From IMG/VR virus record IMGVR_UViG_3300044730_001491, positions 1 through 24,160 of that record: a DNA stretch of 24,160 nt. One strand, 5' to 3'. This document shows, piece after piece, positions 15,771 to 22,691 of the stretch. Position numbers and translations under genes: made by a program. Every line of letters starts with the position of its first letter. Position 1 is the first letter of the stretch. The notes below the pieces were generated by a model. That model was not told the DNA's origin and did no database searches. It worked only from the letters and a program-made list of their open reading frames with translations. The DNA comes from a virus.

Positions 15771-16115
15771 ATGGCTATTTTAGATTATGGCGTTTTGTCA
15801 ATAAATGGAACAATTATCGCTTATGAAGGAGCGGTAAAAATTCAAGCAGGTTCAAAAAAAAGAATCGTTAATCCGCAAGTTAACGGTGCCAAAATTGTTA
15901 CTACTGATATTTCAACAAATATGAGTAAGATTACTATTACAGTGAGAAATACGCCAGCAAGCATTGCACAGTTTGACGCTTTTTATAATAATGGAGATAA
16001 TAATACAATTTCTTTTAGAGATCAAAATTTCACTGGTTGTTTAATTGAAGAATTGCCAGAAAGAGAAGATTTAGGAACTGTTGACTATGTATTCTACGGC
16101 GATCCTGCATTATAG
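15771..16115 (+). CDS. Tail tube protein (Mu gpM-like)
   Basis: A 114-residue beta-barrel protein forming hexameric rings of the inner tail tube. It begins ILDYGVLSINGTIIAYEGAV and contains VNGAKIVTTDISTNMSKITI, ARNTP-like VRNTPAS, then a FRDQNFTGCLIEELPEREDL loop, ending VDYVFYGDP. This is the layout of Mu-type tube proteins (PF10618), and the length is normal. It lies seven bases downstream of the sheath stop. The abundance expected for a tube protein contrasts with the absence of a Shine-Dalgarno; an A/T-rich leader precedes the ATG. Confidence 0.87.
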   Translation: MAILDYGVLSINGTIIAYEGAVKIQAGSKKRIVNPQVNGAKIVTTDISTNMSKITITVRNTPASIAQFDAFYNNGDNNTISFRDQNFTGCLIEELPEREDLGTVDYVFYGDPAL

Positions 16116-16128
16116 TTAAAAGTTAAAT

Positions 16129-16593
16129 ATGACAGATAAAATAATTTTTGAATTAAAACAATCAATAAAAGTACAAGCTAACATAGATGGCAAGAATGAT
16201 TTTATTGATTTAGATAAAATTTATTTATTAGCTCCAAGTTATAAAGAAAAAGACAAAACTTTAATTCTTAAAAAGAAATTTCTTGAAGCAATGCTTCTTT
16301 TGCCTTCTTACATGTCAAGACAAGAAGCACAAGAGCAAGTAAATAGTGATAATGTTAAGTTTGATGCTAAAACAATTCATGCTTTATTATTTTTATTTAA
16401 AGATTTTGACATTGTTTCTTATCACAAATACTTTGCAAATCTTTTATTAAATGTCGCTTTTAAAGATGAAGAATCAAAGCAACCACTTACAACTTTAGAT
16501 ATAAATAAAATAAGTGAAGATGATTTTGAGGGGCTACTTGCTAAATATTTAGAGGTTTTTTTTATTGTTTCGTGGACGAAGACTCTCAACTAG
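16129..16593 (+). CDS. Tail assembly chaperone, zero-frame product
   Basis: A 154-residue protein in the position of Mu gp41. It is largely helical with conserved-looking segments DKTLILKKKFLEAMLLLPSY, FLFKDFDIVSYHKYF and a C-terminus LAKYLEVFFIVSW. It is expected to coat the tape measure protein while the tube polymerises and not to enter the virion. The ribosome reads through a slippery T-run at codons 144-145, stopping at TAG 16591-16593, or shifts by -1 to make the longer form listed next. The two forms normally occur in a fixed ratio. Confidence 0.82.
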   Translation: MTDKIIFELKQSIKVQANIDGKNDFIDLDKIYLLAPSYKEKDKTLILKKKFLEAMLLLPSYMSRQEAQEQVNSDNVKFDAKTIHALLFLFKDFDIVSYHKYFANLLLNVAFKDEESKQPLTTLDINKISEDDFEGLLAKYLEVFFIVSWTKTLN

Positions 16594-16733
16594 AGTCTTT
16601 AATATGCAACCTTGCCTATTTCTATAAAGGATCGGCGAGTTTTGATTGGTTAGAATCACAACCAATACCTAAATTATTAAGACTTCAAAAAGAAGCTCAA
16701 AAAATTAACAAACAACTAGAAAAAAATGTTTAA
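16129..16733 (+). CDS. Tail assembly chaperone, -1 frameshift fusion product
   Basis: After 145 zero-frame codons (to base 16563), a -1 slip continues for 56 codons (16563-16730) to TAA 16731-16733, giving about 201 residues. The extension reads YCFVDEDSQLESL, NLAYFYKGSASFDWLESQ and KLLRLQKEAQKINKQLEKN, a helical segment that looks like real protein. It contains no ATG in its frame, so it can hardly be translated alone. It overlaps the tape measure start by 8 bases, as is usual. Frameshifted chaperone pairs here are known in Mu (gp41/42), lambda (G/GT) and P2 (E/E'). Function: the extended form recruits tube subunits to the chaperone-coated tape measure. Confidence 0.82.
16557..16600 (+). promoter_or_regulatory. 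Programmed -1 frameshift signal: slippery T-run and hairpin
   Basis: T TTT TTT at 16557-16563 is in the right register for -1 slippage, and both the P- and A-site tRNAs can re-pair perfectly. Downstream, GAAGACTCT (16578-16586) can pair with AGAGTCTTT (16592-16600) around a 5-base loop, with one terminal G-U pair. The zero-frame TAG overlaps the start of the 3' arm. The 14-base spacer from slip site to stem is longer than usual, so the hairpin may be only a modest stimulator. Confidence 0.78.
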
Positions 16734-18108
16734 AGTATCCTACATATATGATTTAGTTGATAATATAAGCCCTCAGTTAAAAACAATTCAAGCTAATTTA
16801 GAAGCTACAAGAAGCAAGACGCAAAAAATCGCAAATTCAATGTCAACCTCTCTTAATCAAGTTGTAACAAAACTAGATAATTTAGGTACAAAATTTACAA
16901 GATTTGGTAAAGATATGTTTGTTAAAGCAACATTACCAATAGGCCTAGTAGCTGGCTCATTTATAAAAATAGCCTCAGATTATTCAGAGTCAATTAATAA
17001 AGTTGATGTCGCATTTGGAAACGCATCACAAACAGTAAAAGACTTTGCAAATACTGCTGGAAAAAATTTTGGTATTGACCGAGGAACTGCACTCGATATG
17101 GCAGCAATGTTTGGCGATATGTCAACATCAATGGGATTGTCTCAAATAAAGGCCTCAGAATTATCAACTAGTTTAGTGGGTCTAGCAGGAGATTTAGCAT
17201 CATTTAAAAACTTAAATATTAGCGAAGTACAAACAGCACTATCAGGTATATTTACTGGCGAAACTGAGAGCTTAAAAAGACTTGGTGTAGTGATGACAGA
17301 AGAAAATCTAAATCAATTTCTTCTAACACAAGGAATTGCAAAAAAAATGAGTAATTTGACACAAGCTCAAAAGGTTTTGCAAAGATATAATTATGTTTTG
17401 CAAATGACATCAAATTCTCATGGTGATTTTATAAGAACTCAAGCGGGTTTTGCAAATCAAATGAGAATAATGCGTTCTTCATATAATGATCTATCAATTC
17501 AGTTAGGGACGATTTTACTTCCATACGCAATACAATTTATTGGTGTTTTAAATAAGACAACTCAATATTTTCAACAATTGACACCAGAAACCCAAAAAAT
17601 GATTTTAATTATTGGTGGTTTGATTGCAATTTTGCCACCGCTTGTTATAATTTTTGGCTCTATAATTTTGGCAGTTAAAGGATTAATTATTGGTTTATCC
17701 TTTTTAGCATCGCCAATTGGTGCATTAACTACTTTAATTATTGGTCTTATAACATTATTTTTTTTATTTAAAAACGATTTAATAGCAATTAAAGATTTTA
17801 TAGTTAATGAATTTGCACCTGCTTTTGATTATGTTGCTAACAAAATTAAATTTGTAATGGATTTAATAAATAAATTTAGGACTGATACTGCTATTGTTTT
17901 AGATTTTATCGGACTTGAAAAATTATCAAAAATAATTTCACCAGAACTAAATCAACAAACGCAAATAAATAAACCACAGCAACTAACAGCAGGCGGTCAA
18001 TTAGATGTTAATATTAATGGCTTACCCAAAGGCTCTAGTGCTGGATTTACTCCAAGACCTAACAATTTCTTGCCTGTCGGCGTTAACGCAGTATTTGCGG
18101 GGTCGTAA
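16726..18108 (+). CDS. Tail tape measure protein (short)
   Basis: A 460-residue protein. The N-terminal third is helical (NISPQLKTIQANLEATRSK, then SMSTSLNQVVTKLDNLG). SDYSESINKVDVAFGNAS and FGIDRGTALDMAAMFGDM match the PhageMin_Tail domain (PF10145), with the FTGETESLKRLGVVMTEENL landmark. Two hydrophobic segments (about 288-310 IILIIGGLIAILPPLVIIFG-like, and 313-348) are candidate membrane-insertion helices. The C-terminus is Gly/Pro-rich. Tape measures set tail length at roughly 0.15 nm per residue, which would give a tail near 70 nm. Mu's is longer as I recall, so this tail should be short. Follows the frameshifted chaperones as expected. Confidence 0.9.
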   Translation: MFKVSYIYDLVDNISPQLKTIQANLEATRSKTQKIANSMSTSLNQVVTKLDNLGTKFTRFGKDMFVKATLPIGLVAGSFIKIASDYSESINKVDVAFGNASQTVKDFANTAGKNFGIDRGTALDMAAMFGDMSTSMGLSQIKASELSTSLVGLAGDLASFKNLNISEVQTALSGIFTGETESLKRLGVVMTEENLNQFLLTQGIAKKMSNLTQAQKVLQRYNYVLQMTSNSHGDFIRTQAGFANQMRIMRSSYNDLSIQLGTILLPYAIQFIGVLNKTTQYFQQLTPETQKMILIIGGLIAILPPLVIIFGSIILAVKGLIIGLSFLASPIGALTTLIIGLITLFFLFKNDLIAIKDFIVNEFAPAFDYVANKIKFVMDLINKFRTDTAIVLDFIGLEKLSKIISPELNQQTQINKPQQLTAGGQLDVNINGLPKGSSAGFTPRPNNFLPVGVNAVFAGS

Positions 18109-19298
18109 TGACAGTATTTAATACATCAAGATTATCCGAAGGACAATTTAGAGAAGCCTATTTCTTTTATCAAGATTATAATGCAAGTGGCGGAAGAAAA
18201 ACAGTAAGTCACGAATATCCAAACAAGAAAGAAAGATATGTTGAAGATTTAGGCGGATTAGAAAAGAAATTTACTTTAAATGTTTATACTGATGATAATG
18301 TTTCCTATGCTGATAGAGATTCTTTAATAGAAGCTTTAGATCAAGAAGGGATTGGTGATTTAGTACACCCTTCTATAGGCGATCTAAAAGTTGTTTGTGT
18401 AGGATATACTTTCAGTGAAAGTATAAGAGAACTAGGAATAACAAAATTTCAAATTAATTTTGAGATAGCTTCATTAAATATTTTACCAGTTAAAACAAAA
18501 GGAAGCAAAGGCTTTTTAGCTAGTTTAAAATCAAAAGTACTTGGTAAAAATGAAGATGCTTTTAATGCTGGCTGGAAGTCGGTAAAAAATGCTAAAGCAA
18601 AATTTGACTCTGGAGTTAAAACACTTAAAAGAACAGCAAATAAAATAAATAATGTTGCTAAACAAATCCAAGGTGCAGGTGATAGTTTTGCAGATTTTAC
18701 AACTTCATTAAATCAAATTGTTGCAAGTGCTAATAAATTAGTACAATCTCCGTCAATTTTAGCTTCAAATCTCCGCACTTCGTTTGATAATATGGCCGTT
18801 GCTTTTAATAACTCAAAAGACTTATTTAGTACAACAAAAAAACTATTTGGCTTTAATGAAAGTGATCAAGCTATTGTTGGAAAATCACAAATACAATTAG
18901 ATATTAAAAACAATCAAGATCAATTAAATAATTTTGTAAATGTTGCGGTTCTTGCAACTGCTTATGATGCTTCGGTTAATATTGACTATAGTAATTTGCA
19001 AGAATTAAACGAGGTTATTACTGATTTAGAAAATGGTTTTAATCAATTATCGGGTATTGATAAAGATTTATATAGTGATTTAGTACAGATGAAAATTGAG
19101 GCAAATAATATATTCTCTAATTTAGCTATAAGTTTGCCCAATGTTGCTGATTATGAAGTTTTTAATCCAATATCTTTAAATGTTTTAGTTTATAAACTTT
19201 ATGGATCACTTGACTTAAAAGAAACAATTAGATTATTAAATAATTTTAGTAATACTTCGCAGATCCAAGGCAATATAAAGATTTTGACTAATGTTTAA
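18108..19298 (+). CDS. DNA circularization / Mu gpN-like baseplate hub protein
   Basis: A 396-residue protein. The N-terminal 125 residues match the DNA_circ_N domain (PF07157): FREAYFFYQDYNASGGRKTV, HEYPNKKERYVEDLGG, then LIEALDQEGIGDLVHPSIGD and FSESIRELGITKFQINFE. The rest is helical (for example AFNAGWKSVKNAKAKFDSGV, and KLVQSPSILASNLRTSFDN) and probably coiled. In Mu this gene (gpN, gp43) encodes a baseplate protein; the 'DNA circularization' name is historical. TAATG overlap with the tape measure and an 8-base overlap with the gpP-like gene show tight coupling. Confidence 0.85.
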   Translation: MTVFNTSRLSEGQFREAYFFYQDYNASGGRKTVSHEYPNKKERYVEDLGGLEKKFTLNVYTDDNVSYADRDSLIEALDQEGIGDLVHPSIGDLKVVCVGYTFSESIRELGITKFQINFEIASLNILPVKTKGSKGFLASLKSKVLGKNEDAFNAGWKSVKNAKAKFDSGVKTLKRTANKINNVAKQIQGAGDSFADFTTSLNQIVASANKLVQSPSILASNLRTSFDNMAVAFNNSKDLFSTTKKLFGFNESDQAIVGKSQIQLDIKNNQDQLNNFVNVAVLATAYDASVNIDYSNLQELNEVITDLENGFNQLSGIDKDLYSDLVQMKIEANNIFSNLAISLPNVADYEVFNPISLNVLVYKLYGSLDLKETIRLLNNFSNTSQIQGNIKILTNV

Positions 19299-20364
19299 TA
19301 ATAAAATTTATTTAGAAATAGATAATATAAAATATGAAGGCTTCACAGAAATTGCTGTTAATAGTTCTTTAGAAAATTTTAGCTCTTCATTCTCATTTAC
19401 AAGTACAGTTAAAGAAACAAAATTAGGAAAAATTGTAAACGATATTAAACTTGGTCAAAGTGCCAAAGTTTATATTGATGATAAACTTTTTATTACTGGC
19501 TTTATTGAAGATATAGAAAAAGAAGTGTCAAGCGATTCTCATTCAAAAACAGCGTCAGGAAGAGATATAGGCGGAGATATTATTGATTCAAATATAATTC
19601 AAAAATCTTATGCTCAAAGAAATTTTGAAAAACTTGTAAATCTTGTTTTAAAAGATAACGGCTTTTCTATAAAAGTTATTAATAAAGTAGGAACATTAAA
19701 TTTAGAAGCAACAGAAAAAATAAAGACAGAGTCTGGACAGTCTATTTTTAATTTTCTAGATCAATACGCTAAAAAATTACAAGTACTATTAAAAATAGAT
19801 AGTGAAGGTAATTTAACAATAATCAGAGAAGATGATGACATTGTAAAAAATATGCTCATTAATGATTATACATCAAGTACAAATATTTTGACATCTAAAC
19901 TAAAATTGTCAACTGTTGATAGATTTAATCTTATTGAAGTTTATTCTCAAAGTAATAATAAAACTCATACAAAAACAGGTATTTCACAAAAAGGTATAGC
20001 AACAGATTCACAGATAAGAAAAACAAGAAGAAAAATTTTAACAATGAGCACAGCAAGCGAAAGCAGATCATTAAAAGCTTTAGCTGAGTGGAATATTAAT
20101 GTTAAAAGGGCAAAAGGTTCAAGATACACTTGCACAACACTTGGTTTTTATTCAAGCAATAATACTTTATGGCAACCCAACAGGCTTGTTGATATTATTG
20201 ACTATAGCATGGAAATTGAAGGGACATTTTTAATTCAAGGGGTTCAATTTTTACAAACATTAAGAGGCTCATTCACAATACTTGACATAGTAGAGCAAGG
20301 AGCATTTACTTTAGATGGTGTTAAGAATTTAGGAAATAACTTTGCTAGCGACTTAATCATTTAA
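19291..20364 (+). CDS. Baseplate hub protein, Mu gpP (gp44)-like
   Basis: A 357-residue protein. YLEIDNIKYEGFTEIAVNSS, VNDIKLGQSAKVYIDDKLFI and GFIEDIEKEVSS form the N-terminal beta domain. SGRDIGGDIIDSN is the typical SGRDxxxDLVDSS motif of gpP/gpD-like hub proteins, and RNFEKLVNLVLKDNGFSIKV, LDQYAKKLQVLLKIDSEGNL and AEWNINVKRAKGSRYTC follow in family order. It forms the trimeric hub that links the tube to the spike. In Mu-like genomes the next gene, gp45, is on the same strand; here it faces this gene. The stop TAA shares TTAA with the minus-strand stop. Confidence 0.88.
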   Translation: MFNNKIYLEIDNIKYEGFTEIAVNSSLENFSSSFSFTSTVKETKLGKIVNDIKLGQSAKVYIDDKLFITGFIEDIEKEVSSDSHSKTASGRDIGGDIIDSNIIQKSYAQRNFEKLVNLVLKDNGFSIKVINKVGTLNLEATEKIKTESGQSIFNFLDQYAKKLQVLLKIDSEGNLTIIREDDDIVKNMLINDYTSSTNILTSKLKLSTVDRFNLIEVYSQSNNKTHTKTGISQKGIATDSQIRKTRRKILTMSTASESRSLKALAEWNINVKRAKGSRYTCTTLGFYSSNNTLWQPNRLVDIIDYSMEIEGTFLIQGVQFLQTLRGSFTILDIVEQGAFTLDGVKNLGNNFASDLII

Positions 20365-20840
20365 GCAATTAGACCATGATTTTTTAGAGCTGTGATTATA
20401 CTTGCAATCGCTACTCTTGCTTCAACATCAATTGTAACTCCTCCTGCTGGATTTGCAATAGTCGGTTGTTGGCTTCCAACAACTTTAATATTATTAACTT
20501 TATAAGATAAAGCATTAAAAGATTTATCGCAATCAGTATCGCCTTTTATAGTATTTTTACTAGCACCCGCTTTAAATCCGTTATTTGAAACCCTATTTTT
20601 AATCTCACTATCTCCTGCCTCTAATGTTGATTGAGTTATTATATCGTAAGGAATACCAAATAAATTAGTATTACTATTTAAACCACCGAATAATAGTACT
20701 AGTGTTGATTCACTTGGTTTAATATTTGATTGAAAACCGTAGGGATAAATCAATAGCACATCATCAAAAACTTGATTTTGAAAAGATACAACTGTTGCGT
20801 AGGTGCCGTCTGTTTCTGTTATATAGCCCTTTATTATCAT
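20361..20840 (-). CDS. Mu gp45-like baseplate spike protein, inverted relative to its neighbours
   Basis: A 159-residue protein in the exact gene-order slot of Mu gp45 (PF06890) but on the minus strand. VLLIYPYGFQS (28-38), SESTLVLLFGG (43-53) and LEAGDSEIKNRVSNNGFKAG (73-92) fit the gp45 beta-domain pattern. The C-terminus (VTIDVEARVAIASIITALKN, 135-154, then HGLIA) is helical, and I do not see the HxH-type metal-binding tip of some spikes. It should form the membrane-piercing trimer under the hub. Being inverted, it cannot share the plus-strand transcript and must have its own promoter, which I cannot locate convincingly; only a weak purine-rich site precedes its ATG. The coding frame looks intact. 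Confidence 0.75.
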   Translation of the reverse strand: MIIKGYITETDGTYATVVSFQNQVFDDVLLIYPYGFQSNIKPSESTLVLLFGGLNSNTNLFGIPYDIITQSTLEAGDSEIKNRVSNNGFKAGASKNTIKGDTDCDKSFNALSYKVNNIKVVGSQQPTIANPAGGVTIDVEARVAIASIITALKNHGLIA

Positions 20841-20847
20841 AGTCTTT

Positions 20848-20869
20848 TAGTGATTTTACCTATTTGATT
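20848..20869 (+). promoter_or_regulatory. Recurring late-gene motif, copy 4 (before gp46-like gene)
   Basis: Closest to the consensus. It lies in the divergent gap between the inverted spike gene and the gp46-like gene, ending 44 bases before the latter's ATG. It would allow plus-strand baseplate and fibre genes to be transcribed even though the gene before them runs the other way. A TATAAA (20873-20878) follows 12 bases after TTTACC, which is too close for a normal -35/-10 pair. Confidence 0.6.
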
Positions 20870-20913
20870 TAGTATAAATATTTTATATTTTTATAATAAA
20901 AAAAATAATAAAA

Positions 20914-21345
20914 ATGGCAATAGATTTTAAACTAGATCAATCAAAAGGTTACTTTGATTTTAGCATTGAAAATGGTGATTATGCTAAAACTGATAGTATT
21001 GATACTGCGGTTTATATGTCAGTTTTTTGTGAAAAAAGAACTAATAAAATATCTGAACCATCTTTAAGAAGGGGACATTTTACAAATGAATTTAATGCAA
21101 TTGCTGGTTATGAAATCGGATCAATTCTCTGGTTTTATATAGATCAAGCAAAGCAAGTAAATACAAATTTACATTTAATCGAAAGTGCAGTAAATGATGG
21201 TTTAAGGTGGCTCATTGATGATGAGATAATTTCAAAAACTATTACAAAAGCAACAATCGTAAATAATGAACTTAAAATTGAAGTAGAGTTAATAAATAAA
21301 CTACAATCAAATAGTAAGTATTATAATTTATTTTTAAATCTCTAA
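20914..21345 (+). CDS. Baseplate wedge protein, Mu gp46-like
   Basis: A 143-residue protein. DQSKGYFDFSIENGDYAKTD, then LRRGHFTNEF, the GSILWFYIDQAK segment and AVNDGLRWLIDDEIISKTIT match the GP46 family (PF07409) with its RRGWWGDEF and GSxLWLL motifs; some usual Trp residues are replaced here (RRGHF). This is a gp25-like wedge component joining the hub to the J-like protein. It is the first gene after motif copy 4 and overlaps the J-like ATG by one base. Confidence 0.85.
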   Translation: MAIDFKLDQSKGYFDFSIENGDYAKTDSIDTAVYMSVFCEKRTNKISEPSLRRGHFTNEFNAIAGYEIGSILWFYIDQAKQVNTNLHLIESAVNDGLRWLIDDEIISKTITKATIVNNELKIEVELINKLQSNSKYYNLFLNL

Positions 21346-22688
21346 TGGCCTTTGAATTTCCAAACATATCACAAATTCAAGAAAGACTTACTAATGCTTT
21401 TATTCTTGCTCATAATGCAGGTCAATTAGATTCATCAAAACATATTGACCCTAATATAAGAAACTCGATAGCACTTAGTTTTGTAAAGTCAATGTCAGCA
21501 GGTTTTGATGAAAATAATGATCTTATCAAAGAAGTTTTAAAACAATTATTTCCACAAACTGCAACAGATGAATATTTAGAATTGTGGGCATCTTGGTTTG
21601 GTATAACTCGCAAAGATCCTGTTAAAGCAGAAGGCTACGCAGTTTTCACTGGTATTGCTACAACATCAATACCCAATGCAACTGCAATTCAAAAAGCCGA
21701 CGGCACGCAATACGAAACACAAGCAACAGCAACAATATCAGCCCAAACAATTGGATTATCAAGTTTAACAAGAAGCGGAAGCATTGCAACAGCTACAACT
21801 TTATCAAACCATAACCTTGCAACTGGGGTTTCTGTAACTATAAGTGGAGCTTCACAAAGTGAATATAATATTACTGCGGTAATTAGTGTTATTTCTAATA
21901 CTCAATTTACTTACACAGTAAGCGGAAGCCCTGCAACCCCAGCAACTGGAACAATTAATGCAAGTTTCACAACTGCTTATGTTGCAATAAAAGCTATTGA
22001 TTATGGTAGTAATGGCAATTCTTCTAGCGGTTCTCAATTGTCTTTAGTAAGTCCAATTGTTAATGTTGATAATACTTGCTATATAAGCTATGATGGCTTA
22101 ACTCTTGGATTAGATACAGAAACAGATGAATTATTAAGAGCAAGACTAAAAGAAAGATGCTCAAATTTTACTGCACCTTTCACAAAAGCTGGCTTACCTG
22201 TTTTTATAAAAGAAAAAAACGCAGGAGTAACAAGAGTTTGGATTCAAGACGCGACCCCGTCTGCTGGATATGTAACGGCTTATTTTGCTCGAGATAATGA
22301 TTCAAATATTATTCCAACAGCTTCACAAGCTAACGCTGTTAAAGATACAATAATTGATCCGGAAACTGGAATTAAGCCTGCTAATACGCCAGATAGTTAT
22401 GTTATAGTATCAGCACCAACACCTATAACTATTAATATAACATTTTCTACACTAAGTCCTAACACTGTTGCAATGAAAACAGCAATAAGTCAGGCATTAA
22501 CAGATTATTTTAAAAGTGCCTCTATTAATGTAGGAGGTGATATTACTTTAAATGAATTAAATGCTTTAATTTATAGCGTAATAGATGAAGAAGGCAACTC
22601 GCCAACTTTTACTTTATCATTACCATCAAGCAATACGGCAATAAGCGACACGCAACTTGCTATTTTAGGAACAATAACTTATCCATAA
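21345..22688 (+). CDS. Baseplate J-like wedge protein (Mu gp47) carrying an inserted module
   Basis: A 447-residue baseplate J protein. ATDEYLELWASWFGITRKDP (73-92) and the IPNATAIQKADGTQYETQA strands (109-127) begin the domain, and YVAIKAIDYGSNGNSSSGSQ, GLDTETDELLRARLKERCSN and GVTRVWIQDA continue it; the C-terminal wedge includes LNALIYSVIDEEGNSPTF. Between 139 and 207 lies an inserted beta module (HNLATGVSVTISGA, ISNTQFTYTVSGSPATP) shared with the terminator-like protein. It forms the wedge ring that switches the baseplate and triggers sheath contraction. The module is in a loop between two J strands, so the core fold should be intact. Confidence 0.88.
   Translation: MAFEFPNISQIQERLTNAFILAHNAGQLDSSKHIDPNIRNSIALSFVKSMSAGFDENNDLIKEVLKQLFPQTATDEYLELWASWFGITRKDPVKAEGYAVFTGIATTSIPNATAIQKADGTQYETQATATISAQTIGLSSLTRSGSIATATTLSNHNLATGVSVTISGASQSEYNITAVISVISNTQFTYTVSGSPATPATGTINASFTTAYVAIKAIDYGSNGNSSSGSQLSLVSPIVNVDNTCYISYDGLTLGLDTETDELLRARLKERCSNFTAPFTKAGLPVFIKEKNAGVTRVWIQDATPSAGYVTAYFARDNDSNIIPTASQANAVKDTIIDPETGIKPANTPDSYVIVSAPTPITINITFSTLSPNTVAMKTAISQALTDYFKSASINVGGDITLNELNALIYSVIDEEGNSPTFTLSLPSSNTAISDTQLAILGTITYP
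21917..21934 (+). repeat. Dispersed DNA repeat shared with the terminator-like gene
   Basis: AGTAAGCGGAAGCCCTGC, 17 of 18 identical to 13265-13282. It marks the shared module, here inserted in the J-like protein. Confidence 0.7.
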
Positions 22689-22691
22689 ATA

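Noticed and set aside
16563-16733. Independent small gene between chaperone and tape measure
   Set aside because: The frame has no ATG, lies directly behind a slippery heptamer and fits a -1 extension much better.
3616-20869. Ordinary sigma70 promoters within the recurring motif
   Set aside because: Taking TTTACC as a -35 box, no copy has a convincing -10 at a consistent 16-18 base spacing.
20340-20870. Invertible DNA segment flanked by inverted repeats around the spike gene
   Set aside because: I looked for matching inverted repeats at both edges and saw only short AT-rich similarities.
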